This document shows positions 1 through 8,839 of a stretch of 64,000 nt of DNA, in pieces; position 1 is the stretch's first letter; each line of letters opens with the position of its first letter. A program made the translations under genes and the position numbers. The notes under the pieces are model-generated. The model was not told the DNA's origin. It was given only the letters and a program-made list of their open reading frames with translations, and searched no databases. Origin of the DNA: Candidatus Francisella endociliophora (GTDB lineage: Bacteria; Pseudomonadota; Gammaproteobacteria; Francisellales; Francisellaceae); the NCBI RefSeq assembly GCF_000764555.1, contig NZ_CP009574.1, forward strand, positions 1,736,001 to 1,800,000. Reading direction: 5' to 3'.

Positions 1-141
1 ATTTTTTTGAGTGTGGAAATTATTTTATATTTTCGTATTGTTAGAAAACGAATAGAGCTTAAAAAATCGTTTATTTATTATATTTTGATAATACAGTTTA
101 TAATAATTATTGTTAGACTATATTTGATTAATATTTATTAG
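1..141 (+). CDS. C-terminal end of a membrane protein (O-antigen cluster, probably a flippase)
   Basis: The first frame is open from the window edge to a TAG at 139-141 and gives 46 residues. They hold one basic stretch (RKRIELKK) followed by an almost purely hydrophobic helix of Ile, Leu, Tyr and Phe. This is typical of the last transmembrane segment of a polytopic protein. It ends one base before the start of the next gene, a predicted Wzy polymerase, so a Wzx-type flippase is a reasonable guess from context. The fragment itself carries no family-specific motif. Confidence 0.55.
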   Translation: MFLSVEIILYFRIVRKRIELKKSFIYYILIIQFIIIIVRLYLINIY

Positions 142-142
142 G

Positions 143-1330
143 ATGTTTATGATATTTTTATATTCTATTTTATTCTTACCATCCGTTACATTTGGGATAT
201 TAAATGCAGAAATATTTCCATGGGGGGTTATAGTATGTCTGTTGTTGAATGTTAGGTACGACTCGAAATCAATTTTAATTATTTTTTTGATGTTCATTTC
301 AGCTATTTCATCACTGTTATTATTGCCTAGTAATTATTCTCATATAGAAGTTTTTAGATCTTTAGCAGCTTATCTAAACGCTTTGTTACCTTTTATCTTA
401 GTTATTAACTTAGAGTCAAAGGAGTTGCAGAGATTAAGAAAGGTTATTTTATGGCTTTTTTATTTTCTAGTAACCCTAGGTTTTTTGCAATACTTTCATC
501 TAATTAATTTCCTAGATCCTTTATTTAAATTTTTTATTCCTAGAGCATCAGCAGAATCATTAAGTTTTATGAACCGAGGAGCAACTTTACTCTCTAGTGA
601 GCCTGCTAGGGCTGGTGTGGAGTTGATATTTATGTATGTCGTTGTTAGGTATACATCTATAAGAAAAACACTTATTAGTGATGCTTTGATGTTGATATAT
701 ATCTTATTTATTATTCAGTCTGCAATGGCTTTAGGGTGTTATATGGTATTTCTTTTGATTATTTATAGACTTCGCCTAGTGTTGATCTTAGCTGTGATTT
801 TATTGTTAATTACTCAAATTAATTTACATTCGGGTGGTAGAGCTATTGATTTGGTTTATAAAGTTATTGGTTCAAGTTCTATTTACGATTCCTTGTATAT
901 GGTTATGAATGTTTCAGGAGCAAGAGTTATTTCAATATACTCATCTTTTATTTATGGTATACATAATATTTTTGGCGGAGGCATAGGGTGCTGGAAGATT
1001 TCCTCTGTAGATGCATTAAATATGACAGGCTTTGATGTTGGCTCTATGCGTTATTTTCAGGTGCATGGAGCAGGTAGTGTTGTACCAGTTAGATCTAGTG
1101 GATTTTTTTCTAATTTGATGCTTGATGTGGGGTGGCTAGGAGTGTTGATGTTTTCATTTTATCTTTATGATAAATTAAAAGTGTATTGGAAGAATGGTAC
1201 TGAATCAAGGAATTTGATATTATATTTTATATTTAATGTATGTGTAATAGGGTCGGTCGGAGATCCAACTCCTTGGATTGTAATAGCTTTAATGCTAAGG
1301 ATATTTGATTATGGAAGAAATAAAGTTTAG
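143..1330 (+). CDS. wzy: O-antigen polymerase (Wzy-like), polytopic membrane protein
   Basis: The 395-residue protein consists almost entirely of hydrophobic segments, about ten by eye. A larger polar stretch lies around residues 270-320, where GGGIGCWKIS and VPVRSSGFFSN resemble the periplasmic loop of Wzy/O-antigen ligase family proteins. The region RGATLLSSEPARAG (about residues 144-157) is also typical of these polymerases. Wzy proteins join undecaprenyl-linked O units at the periplasmic face of the inner membrane. The gene starts one base after the preceding stop and overlaps the following glycosyltransferase by 20 bases, which suggests translational coupling. Sequence identity within this family is normally low, so the call rests on topology and position in the cluster. 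A ligase is the alternative. Confidence 0.7.
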   Translation: MFMIFLYSILFLPSVTFGILNAEIFPWGVIVCLLLNVRYDSKSILIIFLMFISAISSLLLLPSNYSHIEVFRSLAAYLNALLPFILVINLESKELQRLRKVILWLFYFLVTLGFLQYFHLINFLDPLFKFFIPRASAESLSFMNRGATLLSSEPARAGVELIFMYVVVRYTSIRKTLISDALMLIYILFIIQSAMALGCYMVFLLIIYRLRLVLILAVILLLITQINLHSGGRAIDLVYKVIGSSSIYDSLYMVMNVSGARVISIYSSFIYGIHNIFGGGIGCWKISSVDALNMTGFDVGSMRYFQVHGAGSVVPVRSSGFFSNLMLDVGWLGVLMFSFYLYDKLKVYWKNGTESRNLILYFIFNVCVIGSVGDPTPWIVIALMLRIFDYGRNKV

Positions 1331-2156
1331 CGTATGCATTTGCGTTTATGATGGAGATGTGGCATCTAATTTTAAGGAAGCTTTAGATAGTTTAATAAAT
1401 CAAGAAGCAGCTCCTAATGAAGTTGTCATAGTCATAGATGGACCTGTTTCTATAGATATTGTTAGAGTTATAGATGGGTATAAGGTTAGACTTTCACAAA
1501 CCCAACTTAGTTTACAGACTTATTATATTAAAGATAATGTTGGTCATGGAGAGGCTAGAAGGGTTGCGCTAGGTATTGCTAAATATCCAATAGTAGCCCT
1601 TATGGATGCTGATGATATTTCTAGACCTTATAGGTTTAGAAAACAGTTGCAAGTATTTAAAGATAGAAATGATATTAGTGTTGTTGGAGGGCAGATATTA
1701 GAGATTGATCATATAACTTTAACACCACTATTTATGCGCAATGTTCCAGAAAAAAATTGTGATATCAAGGAATATATGAGAACGAGATGCCCATTAAATC
1801 AAATGACAGTAATGTTTAAAAAAGATGATGTTAATAGAGTCGGAGGTTACAGAGACTTCTATCATAATGAAGATTATTATCTTTGGGTAAGAATGGCTAT
1901 TGCTGGATGTAAGTTTTATAATATTCCGGATGTTTTGGTAGATGTGAGAGTCGATGATAATTTTTATAGTAGGAGGGGAGGGTTGAAATATTTTTTTAGT
2001 GAGTGTAGACTGCAAAAAATAATGTATAAAGGTGGATTAATTAGATTGCATACTCTTACATTTAATATTGTAGTAAGGTTTTTTTTGCAACTTGTTTTTC
2101 CTACCAGTTTTAGAGCATTGATTTTTAAGTATTTTTTTAGGAAGGAAGGTGTTTAA
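1311..2156 (+). CDS. Family 2 glycosyltransferase of the O-antigen cluster
   Basis: This is a GT-A fold glycosyltransferase, inferred to act at the cytoplasmic face of the inner membrane on a lipid-linked O unit. The N-terminus (FSVCICVYDGD) is the usual first beta strand of GT2 enzymes. IDGP near residue 44 and LMDADDISRP near residue 98 supply the acidic metal- and sugar-nucleotide-binding motif. A hydrophobic/basic C-terminus may attach it to the membrane. I chose ATG 1311 over an upstream TTG at 1305 because AAGGA (1298-1302) lies at the right distance. The donor sugar cannot be read from sequence; colitose or an amino sugar would fit the neighbourhood. Confidence 0.8.
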   Translation: MEEIKFSVCICVYDGDVASNFKEALDSLINQEAAPNEVVIVIDGPVSIDIVRVIDGYKVRLSQTQLSLQTYYIKDNVGHGEARRVALGIAKYPIVALMDADDISRPYRFRKQLQVFKDRNDISVVGGQILEIDHITLTPLFMRNVPEKNCDIKEYMRTRCPLNQMTVMFKKDDVNRVGGYRDFYHNEDYYLWVRMAIAGCKFYNIPDVLVDVRVDDNFYSRRGGLKYFFSECRLQKIMYKGGLIRLHTLTFNIVVRFFLQLVFPTSFRALIFKYFFRKEGV

Positions 2157-2597
2157 GTGAGTAAGAAAATAGTAGGGTATACTACAGGCGTATATGATAT
2201 GTTTCATGTGGGTCATTTACATTTATTGAAAAGGGCTAAAAACCACTGCGATTATCTAATTGTTGGAGTAAGTACAGATGATCTTGTAATGGAATATAAG
2301 AAAAAACTTCCAATAATTCCATTTGAGCATAGATTAGAAATAATTTCTTCTTTAAAATTTGTTGATGAAGTTGTAGCTGTTTCTCATAGAGATAAAGAGA
2401 AAGCTTATTTAGACGTAGGGTACGATGTTTTGTTTGTAGGAGATGATTGGAAGGGATCTCAAATATTTAATAATTTAGAGAGGTTTTTGAAAAAAAATGG
2501 TGCTCGTATTGAATATTTTCCCTATACACAAGATGTTTCATCAACTAAGTTTACAGATATTCTTACAGCTATCTCAAGCGAAAATTTTGGATCATAA
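2157..2597 (+). CDS. TagD-like cytidylyltransferase (glycerol-3-phosphate or similar)
   Basis: The 146-residue protein belongs to the nucleotidyltransferase family of TagD and CTP:phosphocholine/phosphoethanolamine cytidylyltransferases. The HxGH motif is HVGH at residues 17-20 within GVYDMFHVGHLHLL, and the C-terminal SSTKFTD matches the family ISSTxI/R signature. These enzymes make CDP-activated alcohols such as CDP-glycerol. The start is GTG with AGGAAGG upstream, and the gene abuts the preceding stop. Immediately downstream are a NodB-fold protein and a LicD protein, which is the family that transfers such phospho-alcohols to sugars. I therefore infer that it supplies the donor for a phosphodiester decoration of the O antigen. 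Length and motifs are intact; the substrate is not determined. Confidence 0.8.
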   Translation: MSKKIVGYTTGVYDMFHVGHLHLLKRAKNHCDYLIVGVSTDDLVMEYKKKLPIIPFEHRLEIISSLKFVDEVVAVSHRDKEKAYLDVGYDVLFVGDDWKGSQIFNNLERFLKKNGARIEYFPYTQDVSSTKFTDILTAISSENFGS

Positions 2598-2599
2598 AG

Positions 2600-3415
2600 A
2601 TGTTTATTTATAGTTACTGGAGAGAACTTTGTAAAACTATATCATTAAACTGTAAGACTATTCACGCTAGGGATATACTAAATACTAGTGATGATAAGTG
2701 GGTTTTAGTTAAACATGACGTAGAAACTAATGTTTTTAAAGCATTAGAACTAGCTAAAATAGAAAAAGAATATGGTATAAAAGCTACATATTATGTTCAA
2801 GCTGATTTAGTAGAGCCAAATCATGAATGTTTGCAAGAGATTCAGAAGTTAGGGCATGAAATAGCATATCATTATGATGTTATGGACGCTAATAAGGGAT
2901 CTTTTCATCTAGCTAAGTTAGATTTTTGTAATAATTTAGAAACATTCAGAAAGTATGGGTTTGATATAAAAACTGTGTGTCCCCATGGCAATCCTGCAAT
3001 ATTGAGGAATGGTTGGAATTCTAATAAGGATTTTTTTAGGAATGATCATATTAGTAAGTATTTTCCTGATATTTTAGATATTGTTGTTCATTTGCCATCT
3101 AAATTAGATAGTTCATATACATATATATCAGATGCGGGATTTGGATGGAAGAAAATAGTTAATATTAGCGATAATGATATTAGTAACAAGGGAGATATCC
3201 ATCTAAAATCTAATTGTGAACTAAAAAAGATAATATGTTCAGATTCAAGAGTCATCTTGAGTACTCATCCACATAGATGGTATAGAAATAAGTTTAAGTT
3301 TTTACTAAATGTTTGTTTTTTTAAGTTTATAAAGACTTTAGCAAGAATTATGCTTAAAACACCTGTCTTAAAAAAAATTGTTTCTAAGTATTATTATTTA
3401 TCTAGAAGGATATAA
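2600..3415 (+). CDS. NodB-fold polysaccharide deacetylase-like protein
   Basis: The 271-residue protein has the polysaccharide deacetylase (carbohydrate esterase 4) pattern. WVLVKHDVE at residues 34-42 holds the first metal-binding Asp, and GHEIAYHYD at 85-93 resembles the HxxxH metal motif but is spaced H86...H91. PHGNP follows near residue 150. The C-terminal third is basic and hydrophobic and may touch the membrane. Family members remove acyl groups from amino sugars or polysaccharides. The relaxed motif spacing means activity is not assured. It sits 3 bases after the TagD-like gene and 4 bases before licD, so it is probably co-translated with them and may act on the sugar that receives the phospho-alcohol. 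Confidence 0.65.
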   Translation: MFIYSYWRELCKTISLNCKTIHARDILNTSDDKWVLVKHDVETNVFKALELAKIEKEYGIKATYYVQADLVEPNHECLQEIQKLGHEIAYHYDVMDANKGSFHLAKLDFCNNLETFRKYGFDIKTVCPHGNPAILRNGWNSNKDFFRNDHISKYFPDILDIVVHLPSKLDSSYTYISDAGFGWKKIVNISDNDISNKGDIHLKSNCELKKIICSDSRVILSTHPHRWYRNKFKFLLNVCFFKFIKTLARIMLKTPVLKKIVSKYYYLSRRI

Positions 3416-3418
3416 AGT

Positions 3419-4252
3419 TTGAATAATTTTAATAATAAAGAATTGCAGTCTAAAATATTAGAAATAGTTGTTTATTTTGATAACTTTTGTAAGCAAAATA
3501 ATATCCGTTATTACTTAATGGGGGGGACTGCTTTAGGAGCTGTTAGACATAAAGGCTTTATTCCTTGGGATGATGACTTTGATGTTTTCTTAGACTTCGA
3601 AAATTATCAGAAATTACAGCATGTAGTTAAAGAAAATTTAGATAGAGATAAGTTTTACTTTCAAGAAGAAAATACAGATGAATGGCCTATGTATTTTAGT
3701 AAACTTAGGCTTAATGGTACAACATATATAGAAAAAGATGTTCTCTATAAGGATATGCATCATGGTATATATATTGATATAATGTGTTTGAATAATGTAT
3801 CACCAAATTATTTTGTTAGATATTTGCAATATTTGTCAGCTAGAGTGTTAAATGCAAAGGCTTTGTATAGTAAAGGATATATAACGACTAGTGTTATCAA
3901 AAAAATTGCAATGAGAACACTATCATACTTTGTATCTAGAAAAACTGGAAGTATGCTGCTTAATTTTGTAAGGTCATTTAATGCTAAAGATACAGGAATG
4001 GTTGGTCACCTTTTTGGAAGAGCTAGGTTTAAAAAAACATCTTTTCCAGCTAGTTATTTAGGAGATCCGATATACACTAAGTTTGAGAACTTAGATTTAC
4101 CAATCCCCCAAAATGCTCATGGATACTTAAAGCTGCGATATGGCGATGATTATATGAAGATGCCAAGTGAAGAGGTTAAAATGAGTTATCCATCACATGC
4201 ATATATAGTTGATATAACAAAGTCTTATGAGAGTTATATGGATAAAAAGTAA
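3419..4252 (+). CDS. LicD-family phosphotransferase
   Basis: LicD proteins transfer phosphocholine, glycerol-phosphate or related groups from CDP carriers to cell-surface sugars. The diagnostic block is GGTALGAVRHKGFIPWDDD at residues 35-53, with the metal-binding DDDFD at 51-55. The protein is 277 residues, normal for the family. The start is TTG at 3419, supported by AGAAGGA about 8 bases upstream. A TagD-like cytidylyltransferase two genes upstream offers the matching CDP donor. The predicted product is a phosphodiester-linked substituent on the O unit. Which alcohol is carried cannot be told from sequence. Confidence 0.85.
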   Translation: MNNFNNKELQSKILEIVVYFDNFCKQNNIRYYLMGGTALGAVRHKGFIPWDDDFDVFLDFENYQKLQHVVKENLDRDKFYFQEENTDEWPMYFSKLRLNGTTYIEKDVLYKDMHHGIYIDIMCLNNVSPNYFVRYLQYLSARVLNAKALYSKGYITTSVIKKIAMRTLSYFVSRKTGSMLLNFVRSFNAKDTGMVGHLFGRARFKKTSFPASYLGDPIYTKFENLDLPIPQNAHGYLKLRYGDDYMKMPSEEVKMSYPSHAYIVDITKSYESYMDKK

Positions 4253-4273
4253 ATAGGAAGAAAAATGATGAAG

Positions 4274-4291
4274 AAGCACTGCTTAGTGCTT
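4274..4291 (+). promoter_or_regulatory. Small hairpin inside a nine-codon leader ORF before gmd
   Basis: AAGCAC (4274-4279) and GTGCTT (4286-4291) form a perfect 6-bp stem with a 6-base loop, followed by TTAATAT. It could be a weak terminator between licD and gmd. The hairpin also lies within a tiny open frame (4265-4294, MMKKHCLVL) that has AGGAAG upstream, so a translated leader is possible. Neither role is proven. Confidence 0.3.
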
Positions 4292-4316
4292 TAATATAAC
4301 AATATTGGGTTGAATT

Positions 4317-5456
4317 ATGAAAAAAATAGCATTGATAACAGGTATTACAGGTCAAGATGGATCATATCTTGCTGAGTTTCTTTTAAAAAAAGGTTATGAG
4401 GTTCATGGAATTAAAAGAAGAACATCACTATTTAACACAGATAGAATAGATCATCTTTATCAAGACCCACATACTAAGAATTTAAATTTTATACTTCATT
4501 ATGGAGATATGACGGATTCAATGAATCTAACAAGGATTATTGCAGATGTTAAGCCAGATGAGATATATAATCTGGCTGCAATGAGTCATGTACATGTAAG
4601 CTTTGAGATGCCTGAATATGTTGCTAATGCGGATGGAACAGGGACTTTAAGAATACTTGAGGCTGTTAGGCTGTTAGGGCTTGAGAAGAAAACAAAAATA
4701 TATCAAGCTAGTACCTCTGAATTGTATGGTAAGGTTCAAGAGATACCACAAAGTGAAACTACGCCATTTTATCCAAGATCGCCATATGCTGTTGCAAAGA
4801 TGTATGCATATTGGATAACGGTTAACTATCGTGAAGCTTATGGTATATATGCATGTAATGGGATTTTGTTTAACCATGAGTCTCCAGTAAGAGGAGAGAC
4901 TTTTGTAACACGTAAGATTACTAGAGCGGCATCTAAAATTGCTTTAAATTTACAAGAGAAAGTATATTTAGGAAACCTTGATGCTAAAAGAGACTGGGGT
5001 CATGCAAAAGATTATGTCAGAATGATGTGGATGATTTTACAGGCGGATCAGCCAGAAGATTGGGTAATTGCTACAGGTCAGACAACTACAGTTAGAGATT
5101 TCGTAAAGCTATCATTTGAATATACAGGCATTCATTTACAGTTTAAAAATGAAGGAGTCGATGAAGTTGGGGTTATTGAATCTATAGATGAAAATAGGAC
5201 AAAGGAACTAAGTCTTGATCTTAATCACTTATCAATAGGGCAAGAGTTAGTTTGTGTTGATCCAAGATATTTTAGACCTACGGAAGTTGATTTACTAATT
5301 GGTGATCCTACGAAAGCAGAGCAAAAGTTAGGTTGGAATAGGGAGTATAATCTTAAGGATCTTGTAAATGATATGATGGCTTCAGATTTGAAAATGATGA
5401 CTAAAGATGTATATCTTAAAGATGGTGGCTATCAGATTATGAGTTATTACGAGTAA
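4317..5456 (+). CDS. gmd: GDP-mannose 4,6-dehydratase
   Basis: Gmd converts GDP-D-mannose to GDP-4-keto-6-deoxy-D-mannose, the branch point for GDP-fucose, GDP-perosamine and GDP-colitose. The 379-residue protein is a full-length extended short-chain dehydrogenase. It has the NADP-binding TGITGQDG at residues 8-15, the active-site STSE at 132-135 and the YxxxK pair Y157/K161. DWGHAKDYV and FRPTEVD near the C-terminus are typical of Gmd. The two following genes use its product. Its substrate needs ManB and ManC, yet the copies directly downstream are broken, so GDP-mannose must come from elsewhere in the genome. The separation from licD (64 bases with a small hairpin) suggests a new transcription unit or an internal control point. 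Confidence 0.95.
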   Translation: MKKIALITGITGQDGSYLAEFLLKKGYEVHGIKRRTSLFNTDRIDHLYQDPHTKNLNFILHYGDMTDSMNLTRIIADVKPDEIYNLAAMSHVHVSFEMPEYVANADGTGTLRILEAVRLLGLEKKTKIYQASTSELYGKVQEIPQSETTPFYPRSPYAVAKMYAYWITVNYREAYGIYACNGILFNHESPVRGETFVTRKITRAASKIALNLQEKVYLGNLDAKRDWGHAKDYVRMMWMILQADQPEDWVIATGQTTTVRDFVKLSFEYTGIHLQFKNEGVDEVGVIESIDENRTKELSLDLNHLSIGQELVCVDPRYFRPTEVDLLIGDPTKAEQKLGWNREYNLKDLVNDMMASDLKMMTKDVYLKDGGYQIMSYYE

Positions 5457-5467
5457 TAGAGATTATT

Positions 5468-6397
5468 ATGAAAAAAATTTTAATAACAGGATCTTCAGGT
5501 ATGGTTGGGCGAAACATACTTGAGTTTGATAAAGCAAGAGAATATGAAATTCTTAGTCCTTCGAGTAAAGAGCTTAATCTTTTAGATATACAAAGTGTAG
5601 ATTCATATATAAAAAACAACAAACCTGATATTGTAATTCATTGTGCTGGAATTGTTGGAGGTATTCAGGCAAATATAGATAACCCTGTTAAATTTCTCTC
5701 GAAGAATACTTTGGTGGGACATAATATTATAATGTCAGCTTTTGAAAATGGAGTGAAAAAATTTCTTAATATGGGGAGTTCATGCATGTACCCAAGGAAT
5801 GCTAAAAACCCATTAAAAGAAGGTGAGATTTTAAAAGGTGAATTAGAGCCTACTAATGAGGGCTATGCTATTTCAAAAATATTCTCTACAAGGTTATGTG
5901 AATATGTAAATAAAGAAGATCCTGGTTGTAACTATAAAACTATTATTCCATGTAACTTATATGGTAAATATGATAGCTTTGGTGAGAATAAGTCTCATAT
6001 GATTCCAGCTGTCATCAAAAAAATTCATAAGGCTAAAATTGAAAATTTAGATAGTATTGACATTTGGGGTGATGGTGAGGCTAGGCGAGAGTTTATGTTT
6101 GCTGAGGATTTAGCTAATTTCACATATTATGCCTTAGAAAATATCCAAAGAATGCCTCAGAATATAAATGTAGGTTTAGGATTTGATTTTACAATAAATG
6201 AGTATTATAAGACGATAGCTAAGGTACTGGACTATAATGCTGAGTTTAAACATGATCTGTCTAAACCAGTCGGTATGAAACAGAAATTGATAGATGATAG
6301 TTTACTAACAGATTTTGGTTGGAAACATAAGACACCTTTAGAAGAAGGTATTAAAAAGACATATGAGTATTATTTGAAAGAGGTTCTGAATGATTAA
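5468..6397 (+). CDS. GDP-4-keto-6-deoxyhexose epimerase/reductase (Fcl/ColC-like)
   Basis: The 309-residue SDR enzyme is of the GDP-L-fucose synthase type. It has the nucleotide-binding GSSGMVG at residues 8-14, the catalytic SSCMYP at 104-109 and Y133/K137, with the family's conserved SHMIPA downstream. The family epimerises and reduces GDP-4-keto-6-deoxy sugars with NADPH. The neighbouring gene encodes a ColD-type 3-dehydratase, so I infer the ColC role: C5 epimerisation and C4 reduction to GDP-L-colitose. GDP-L-fucose synthase (Fcl) is the alternative and shares all visible motifs. The stop overlaps the next start by 8 bases, which points to coupled expression of the two enzymes. Confidence 0.8.
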   Translation: MKKILITGSSGMVGRNILEFDKAREYEILSPSSKELNLLDIQSVDSYIKNNKPDIVIHCAGIVGGIQANIDNPVKFLSKNTLVGHNIIMSAFENGVKKFLNMGSSCMYPRNAKNPLKEGEILKGELEPTNEGYAISKIFSTRLCEYVNKEDPGCNYKTIIPCNLYGKYDSFGENKSHMIPAVIKKIHKAKIENLDSIDIWGDGEARREFMFAEDLANFTYYALENIQRMPQNINVGLGFDFTINEYYKTIAKVLDYNAEFKHDLSKPVGMKQKLIDDSLLTDFGWKHKTPLEEGIKKTYEYYLKEVLND

Positions 6398-7559
6398 GAG
6401 ATATCCATTAGCAACATCTACATGGGATGATAAAGAGATTGAAGCTATTAATAATGTTATCAAAAAAGACATGTATAGTATGAGTGATTATGTTGCTCAA
6501 TTTGAAGCTGATTTTTGTAAATACGTAGGTAGTAAATATGCTGTAATGGTTAGCTCAGGTTCAGCAGCTAATCTTATTACGACAGCTGCACTATTTTATA
6601 CCAAAAATCCGATGCTTAAAAGGGGTGATGAAGTTATTGTGCCAGCAGTTTCATGGTCGACAACTTATTCGCCTTTGCAACAGTATGGATTAAAGCTTAA
6701 GTTTGTGGATATAGATCTTGAGACTTTAAATTATGATTTAAAAGCACTTGAATCAGCGGTATCAGATAAAACCAAAATGATTATGGTAGTAAACTTATTG
6801 GGTAATCCTAATGATTTTAATGCTATAGAGAAAATAATAGGCGATAGAGATATCTTTTATATAGAAGATAACTGTGAGTCTATGGGTGCTGAGTATAAAA
6901 ATAAGCAAGCAGGGACTTTTGGAGTTATGGGAACGTTTTCTACGTTTTTCTCACATCATATGGCGACCATGGAAGGTGGTTTTGTTGTTACAGATAATGA
7001 AGAGTTATACCATATTCTTCTTTCATTGAGAGCTCATGGTTGGACTAGAAACCTTCCTAAAGAGAATTTGATTTGCAAAAAAAGTGATGATTGGTTTGAA
7101 GAGTCATTTAGATTTATTTTACCTGGTTATAATGTGAGACCTGTCGAAATGAGTGGAGCTATAGGTATAGAGCAATTAAAAAAACTTCCTGGATTCTTAG
7201 AACAGCGAAGAAAAAATGCAAAGCTTTTTGTGGAGCTATTTAAAAATCATAAAGATTTTATCATTCAAAAAGATATTGATAACAGCTCTTGGTTTGGTTT
7301 TTCATTTATAATTCGACCAGAGTCTAATTTATGTAGAAAAGATATAGTTAAAAAGCTTCAAGAAAAAGGTATTGAATGTAGACCTATAGTTACAGGGAAT
7401 TTTGCTAGAAATGAAGTTCTTAAATATTTTGATTATGAAATACATAATGAATTGAAGAATGCTGATTATTTACATGATAATGGTTTTTTTGTGGGGAATA
7501 GTCAGGTTTGCTTAAAAGATGAGATTAATACTTTATTAGTTGTGTTAGATGGTTTATAA
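6390..7559 (+). CDS. colD: GDP-4-keto-6-deoxymannose 3-dehydratase (ColD-like)
   Basis: The 389-residue protein has the DegT/DnrJ/EryC1 aminotransferase fold, with the PLP phosphate-binding SSGSAAN at 55-61 and the cofactor-contacting IEDNCESMGA at 158-167. The position that normally carries the Schiff-base lysine reads FFSHHMATMEGG (residues 186-197), with His where Lys would be. That substitution is the signature of PLP-dependent 3-dehydratases such as ColD, in which a His acts as catalytic base, and it excludes an ordinary sugar aminotransferase such as perosamine synthase. ColD removes the C3 hydroxyl of GDP-4-keto-6-deoxymannose. With Gmd and a ColC-like reductase beside it, the predicted end product is GDP-L-colitose. 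The length matches the roughly 388 residues of known ColD. Confidence 0.85.
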   Translation: MIKRYPLATSTWDDKEIEAINNVIKKDMYSMSDYVAQFEADFCKYVGSKYAVMVSSGSAANLITTAALFYTKNPMLKRGDEVIVPAVSWSTTYSPLQQYGLKLKFVDIDLETLNYDLKALESAVSDKTKMIMVVNLLGNPNDFNAIEKIIGDRDIFYIEDNCESMGAEYKNKQAGTFGVMGTFSTFFSHHMATMEGGFVVTDNEELYHILLSLRAHGWTRNLPKENLICKKSDDWFEESFRFILPGYNVRPVEMSGAIGIEQLKKLPGFLEQRRKNAKLFVELFKNHKDFIIQKDIDNSSWFGFSFIIRPESNLCRKDIVKKLQEKGIECRPIVTGNFARNEVLKYFDYEIHNELKNADYLHDNGFFVGNSQVCLKDEINTLLVVLDGL

Positions 7560-7583
7560 ACTTATTCTCTTGGAGAGAAAGTT

Positions 7584-8618
7584 ATGAATTTTTCATCAAG
7601 CTATCGAGAAAGCACAGCAAAAAGTTTTTGAGAATGATTCTTTAGTTACTTTTGGAATTACTCCAAATTGTGCCCATGAGGGGTATGGTTATATTAAGCA
7701 AGGTAGTGAGACCAATATAAAGGGTACTTATAAAGTAGAAAGTTTTGTTGAAAACCCAATGCTAGCATCGCACAACAGTATTTAGATAGTGGTGACTATA
7801 GTTGAGATAGTCGCATGTTTATGTTCACAGCTAAAGCCTTATCTACAAGCCCTAGAAAAGTTACAGTCAGTTATTTATAAAAACTTATCAAAAGTCACAA
7901 TATTATTTGGATTTTGTCCGCTTTGATAAACAAAGTTTTTCAACAGTTGAGTCGCAATCAATTGACTATACTATCATGGAGAAGGCTCATAATGTTGTAA
8001 TGGTGCCAATGCAAGAAAGCTGTTGGTTTGATGTTGGCTAATGGGACTCTTTGTATAATATATCATCAAAGGATGATTATGGTAATGTGGTTCTAGGTGA
8101 TGTGATTACTAGTAGTGTGAAAAAGTTATTTACGCTCACAGGATCGTTTATTAGCGGCTATTGGTGTCGAGGATCTAATCGTCGTAGAAACAGCAGATGC
8201 TATATTAGTAGCAGATAAAAATAAAACTCAAGATGTTAAAAAGGTAGTTGAGTCTTTGAAAACTAGTGATTGAAATGAACTTTTAAGGCATAAGCAGATT
8301 TATCAACCGTGGGGGTCTTCAACAGTCCTAGAGGATAAACTTGGTTATAAGATAAATGCAATCCATTTAGAGCCTAGTAAAAAACTCTCATTACAAAAAC
8401 ACTATCATCGTAGTGAACATTGGATTGTAATATCTGGGACAGCAACGATAACAATAGGTGATACAAAATCTATACTTAGACCAAATGAATCTGTATATAT
8501 AAAGATTGGCGAGGCGCATAGATTAGAGAATAATGGGAAAATTCCTGTTGTGCTTATAGAAGCTCAAGTTGGCGAGTATATAAGTGAGGATGATATCGTG
8601 AGGATTGATAACTGCTAA
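7584..8618 (+). pseudogene. manC: Decayed manC (mannose-1-phosphate guanylyltransferase/Man-6-P isomerase)
   Basis: Fragments in all three forward frames join into the middle and C-terminus of ManC. They include VTFGITPN...GYGYI, a stretch with QQYLDSGDYS and MFMFTAKA, then QESCWFDVG, and a clean C-terminal type II phosphomannose isomerase cupin (QPWGS, SLQKHYHRSEHW, HRLENNG) ending with TAA at 8618. The N-terminal nucleotide-binding part (about 130 residues, with the GGSGTRLWP motif) is missing. I see several frameshifts and three nonsense codons in frame with the homology: 7803-7805 and 8271-8273 are TGA where Trp is expected, and 8039-8041 is TAA. It cannot make active enzyme. Confidence 0.9.
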
Positions 8619-8660
8619 TAGGTAAAACTAAAATATGCTTCAAAAATTATTTTGAGTTTC

Positions 8661-8739
8661 AAAGTAGTGCTTGAGTAATAGCTTGATTAAGCTAATGCTA
8701 GATTCCATGGTCAAGCTTGGTGGAATGACGCACTACTTT
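8661..8739. repeat. 79-bp palindromic element A with 10-bp terminal inverted repeats
   Basis: AAAGTAGTGC (8661-8670) and GCACTACTTT (8730-8739) are perfect inverted repeats. Between them are two internal hairpins, TAGCTT-gatt-AAGCTA and ATTCCA...TGGAAT. In reverse complement, the element at 62817-62925 has the same ends, the same internal order and shared sequence such as GGTCAAGC and AATGACGCACTACTTTT. It lies between the manC and manB remnants and has no coding capacity, like a miniature mobile or REP/BIME-type element. Confidence 0.75.
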
Positions 8740-8839
8740 TCTTAATGTTTTACTTAGGCGTGAATCAATTTCATTAGCTTTATTGTTATAAGTTATACAT
8801 ATTGTAAAACTTTTAAGTATTTGTTTAGGGGCGGGGTAA

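Noticed and set aside
6390-7559. Perosamine synthase (Per/RfbE) as the product
   Set aside because: The PLP lysine is replaced by His in FFSHHMATMEGG, which fits a ColD-type dehydratase and not an aminotransferase.
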